Positions 62,930-64,000 of a stretch of DNA of 64,000 bases are shown one piece after another. Positions within the stretch are counted from its first letter, which is position 1. Each line of letters opens with the position of its first letter. Below the pieces are notes generated by a model, which was given only the letters and a program-made list of their open reading frames with translations, had not been told where the DNA came from and ran no database searches. Origin of the DNA: Mytilisepta virgata. Taxonomy: Eukaryota > Mollusca > Bivalvia > Mytilida > Mytilidae. The translations under genes and the position numbers were made by a program. The stretch spans positions 40,001,135-40,065,134 of the forward strand of contig CM051517.1 in assembly GCA_028015205.1 (NCBI GenBank), in the 5' to 3' direction.

Positions 62930-63370
62930 CAAACATGGAAGAAATTGAATTCGTCAAATGGCATCATACTCCTTAATGTACATCCCTATATGTTCATAAA
63001 CATTCCGCAAATTTCCAAAGTTCTGTGTTAAATTATGTGATTACACAAAATAGGTACCCTATGTACACAAATGTTGCAAAAAATGTCCAGTTTCCCCAAA
63101 ATGGAAAATCTGAAAAAATTCTAAAAAGGACTTCATATTCCTTTATATGTCCATAAAAATTCTGCTTGGTATACCCTCCATATACTTTTGCGGCAAAAAT
63201 GGCAAAATTGCACATTTAAAATCTGGGAAAAATTCTTCAAATTACATCATACTAATATGCCCATAAACATTGTACAACGTTTCAGATATCTGGGTTAAAA
63301 TATGCAGGAGGAATTGATTAAACAAAACCTGTACCCTACATACACAATTGTTGCAAAAAAATTACCGAGT
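62930..63370 (-). repeat. Inverted array of the GGGTACC family
   Basis: On the minus strand, GGGTACCTATTTTGTGTAAT and GGAATGTTTATGAACATATA at about 62990-63059, and GGGTACAGGTTTTGTTTAAT near 63336, match the family at 61790-62480. The two blocks thus face each other around about 450 bp of other sequence. Confidence 0.55.
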
Positions 63371-63399
63371 TCCACAAGACGAAAAATGTGGAAAACACC

Positions 63400-63635
63400 C
63401 TACATATTTTGTTTTTATGAATACATATTTAATTTTTATGAACAATTATTTGTTTTTATGAACATATATTTATTTTTTATGCATTTTATAAACATATATT
63501 TTGTTTTATGCACATATATTTCATTTTATGAACATATATTTTGAATTTTTGAATACATATTTTGTTTTTATGAACATTATTTAATTCTTATGAACAATTA
63601 TTTATTTTTATGAACATATATTTTATTTTTTGTGA
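63400..63635. repeat. AT-rich minisatellite
   Basis: Repeats of TTTTTATGAACATATATTT and variants about 20-27 bp long. Low complexity. The 80-codon ORF across its left end is a by-product. Confidence 0.65.
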
Positions 63636-63718
63636 ATATTGCAACATTTGATACGCCATAAACGTCTGTTCAATCAAGGATTTGAAGAAAATTGAGCGTT
63701 TGGTCAAAACAGTTTTAG

Positions 63719-63822
63719 TATGAGCAACAGCCTTGTCTAAAAAGATTTTGAAAATAATGCTGGTCTTTAAGATAAAGACACATTTCAGTGGAAAATCTTT
63801 TTGGACAGGGCCGTTGCTTATA
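63719..63822. repeat. Short inverted repeat, 31-bp arms
   Basis: Left arm 63719-63749 (TATGAGCAACAGCCTTGTCT and on) and right arm 63792-63822 pair at 27 of 31 positions, with a 42-bp loop. Possibly a small foldback element. Nothing else was recognised to the window end. Confidence 0.65.
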
Positions 63823-64000
63823 TTTAAATTTTAATTCAAAGGTACAAAATTGAGTGGAATTTGGTGTTTTCCATTGATTTCTTAACAATTAGCCATCTTT
63901 GACAGCATATTGCCGCTATTACAGAAATTGTTGAATACAAAAACTGTTCCTTAAAATGCAACATATTAAGAGTACTTTATGATACATACGAGTACGTTTT

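Overview
The window looks like AT-rich, repeat-dense nuclear DNA of a marine bivalve, most likely a mussel-type mollusc. The reasons are spliced genes with long introns, single-exon zinc transporter paralogues, many non-LTR retrotransposon pieces ending in (ATT)n or similar tails, tRNA-derived SINEs, and numerous tandem-core repeat elements of the kind described from bivalves. The species is an inference.

Layout. Positions 1-18701 hold the 5' half of a furin/PCSK5/6-type proprotein convertase on the minus strand (coding exons 18480-18701, 16296-16400, 7490-7579, 7041-7193; the rest lies beyond the left edge). Its introns carry a LINE relic, a SINE with target-site duplication, a second SINE and two tandem-core elements. 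A LINE with an intact 966-codon endonuclease/reverse transcriptase ORF (19007-21907) lies head-to-head with it. Positions 22221-24426 hold a terminal-inverted-repeat element filled with GATATC palindromes and two broken LINEs. Two intact single-exon ZIP (SLC39A1/2/3-like) zinc transporters follow in tandem (24752-25729 and 27665-28684), separated by a SINE fragment and a second copy of the palindrome element. Positions 29130-31350 are a decayed LINE, 34330-35834 a 166-bp tandem-core element, and 36558-37256 a G33-bearing inverted-repeat element plus a 221-bp tandem duplication. A Ty3/Gypsy element with LTRs identical by eye fills 37231-42088, and a LINE fills 42950-45010.

Positions 45027-56400 hold a four-exon gene for MRPS36/KGD4, the small adaptor subunit of the mitochondrial 2-oxoglutarate dehydrogenase complex. 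Its 8.5-kb second intron is largely made of repeat elements with 146-168-bp tandem cores. Positions 56480-64000 show no recognisable gene; they hold repeats, a MITE-like element, a perfect 82-bp-arm palindrome and inverted-repeat structures.

The host genes belong to unrelated processes: secretory-pathway proteolysis, zinc uptake and mitochondrial metabolism. The main theme is the mobile-element landscape. Several tandem-core families share one architecture: a 5' hairpin, a nucleosome-length repeat core, a subterminal inverted repeat, and a 3' hairpin followed by CTAG at a T/T junction. This fits non-autonomous Helentron/Helitron-like (rolling-circle) elements. No CRISPR array, rRNA gene or functional tRNA gene was seen.
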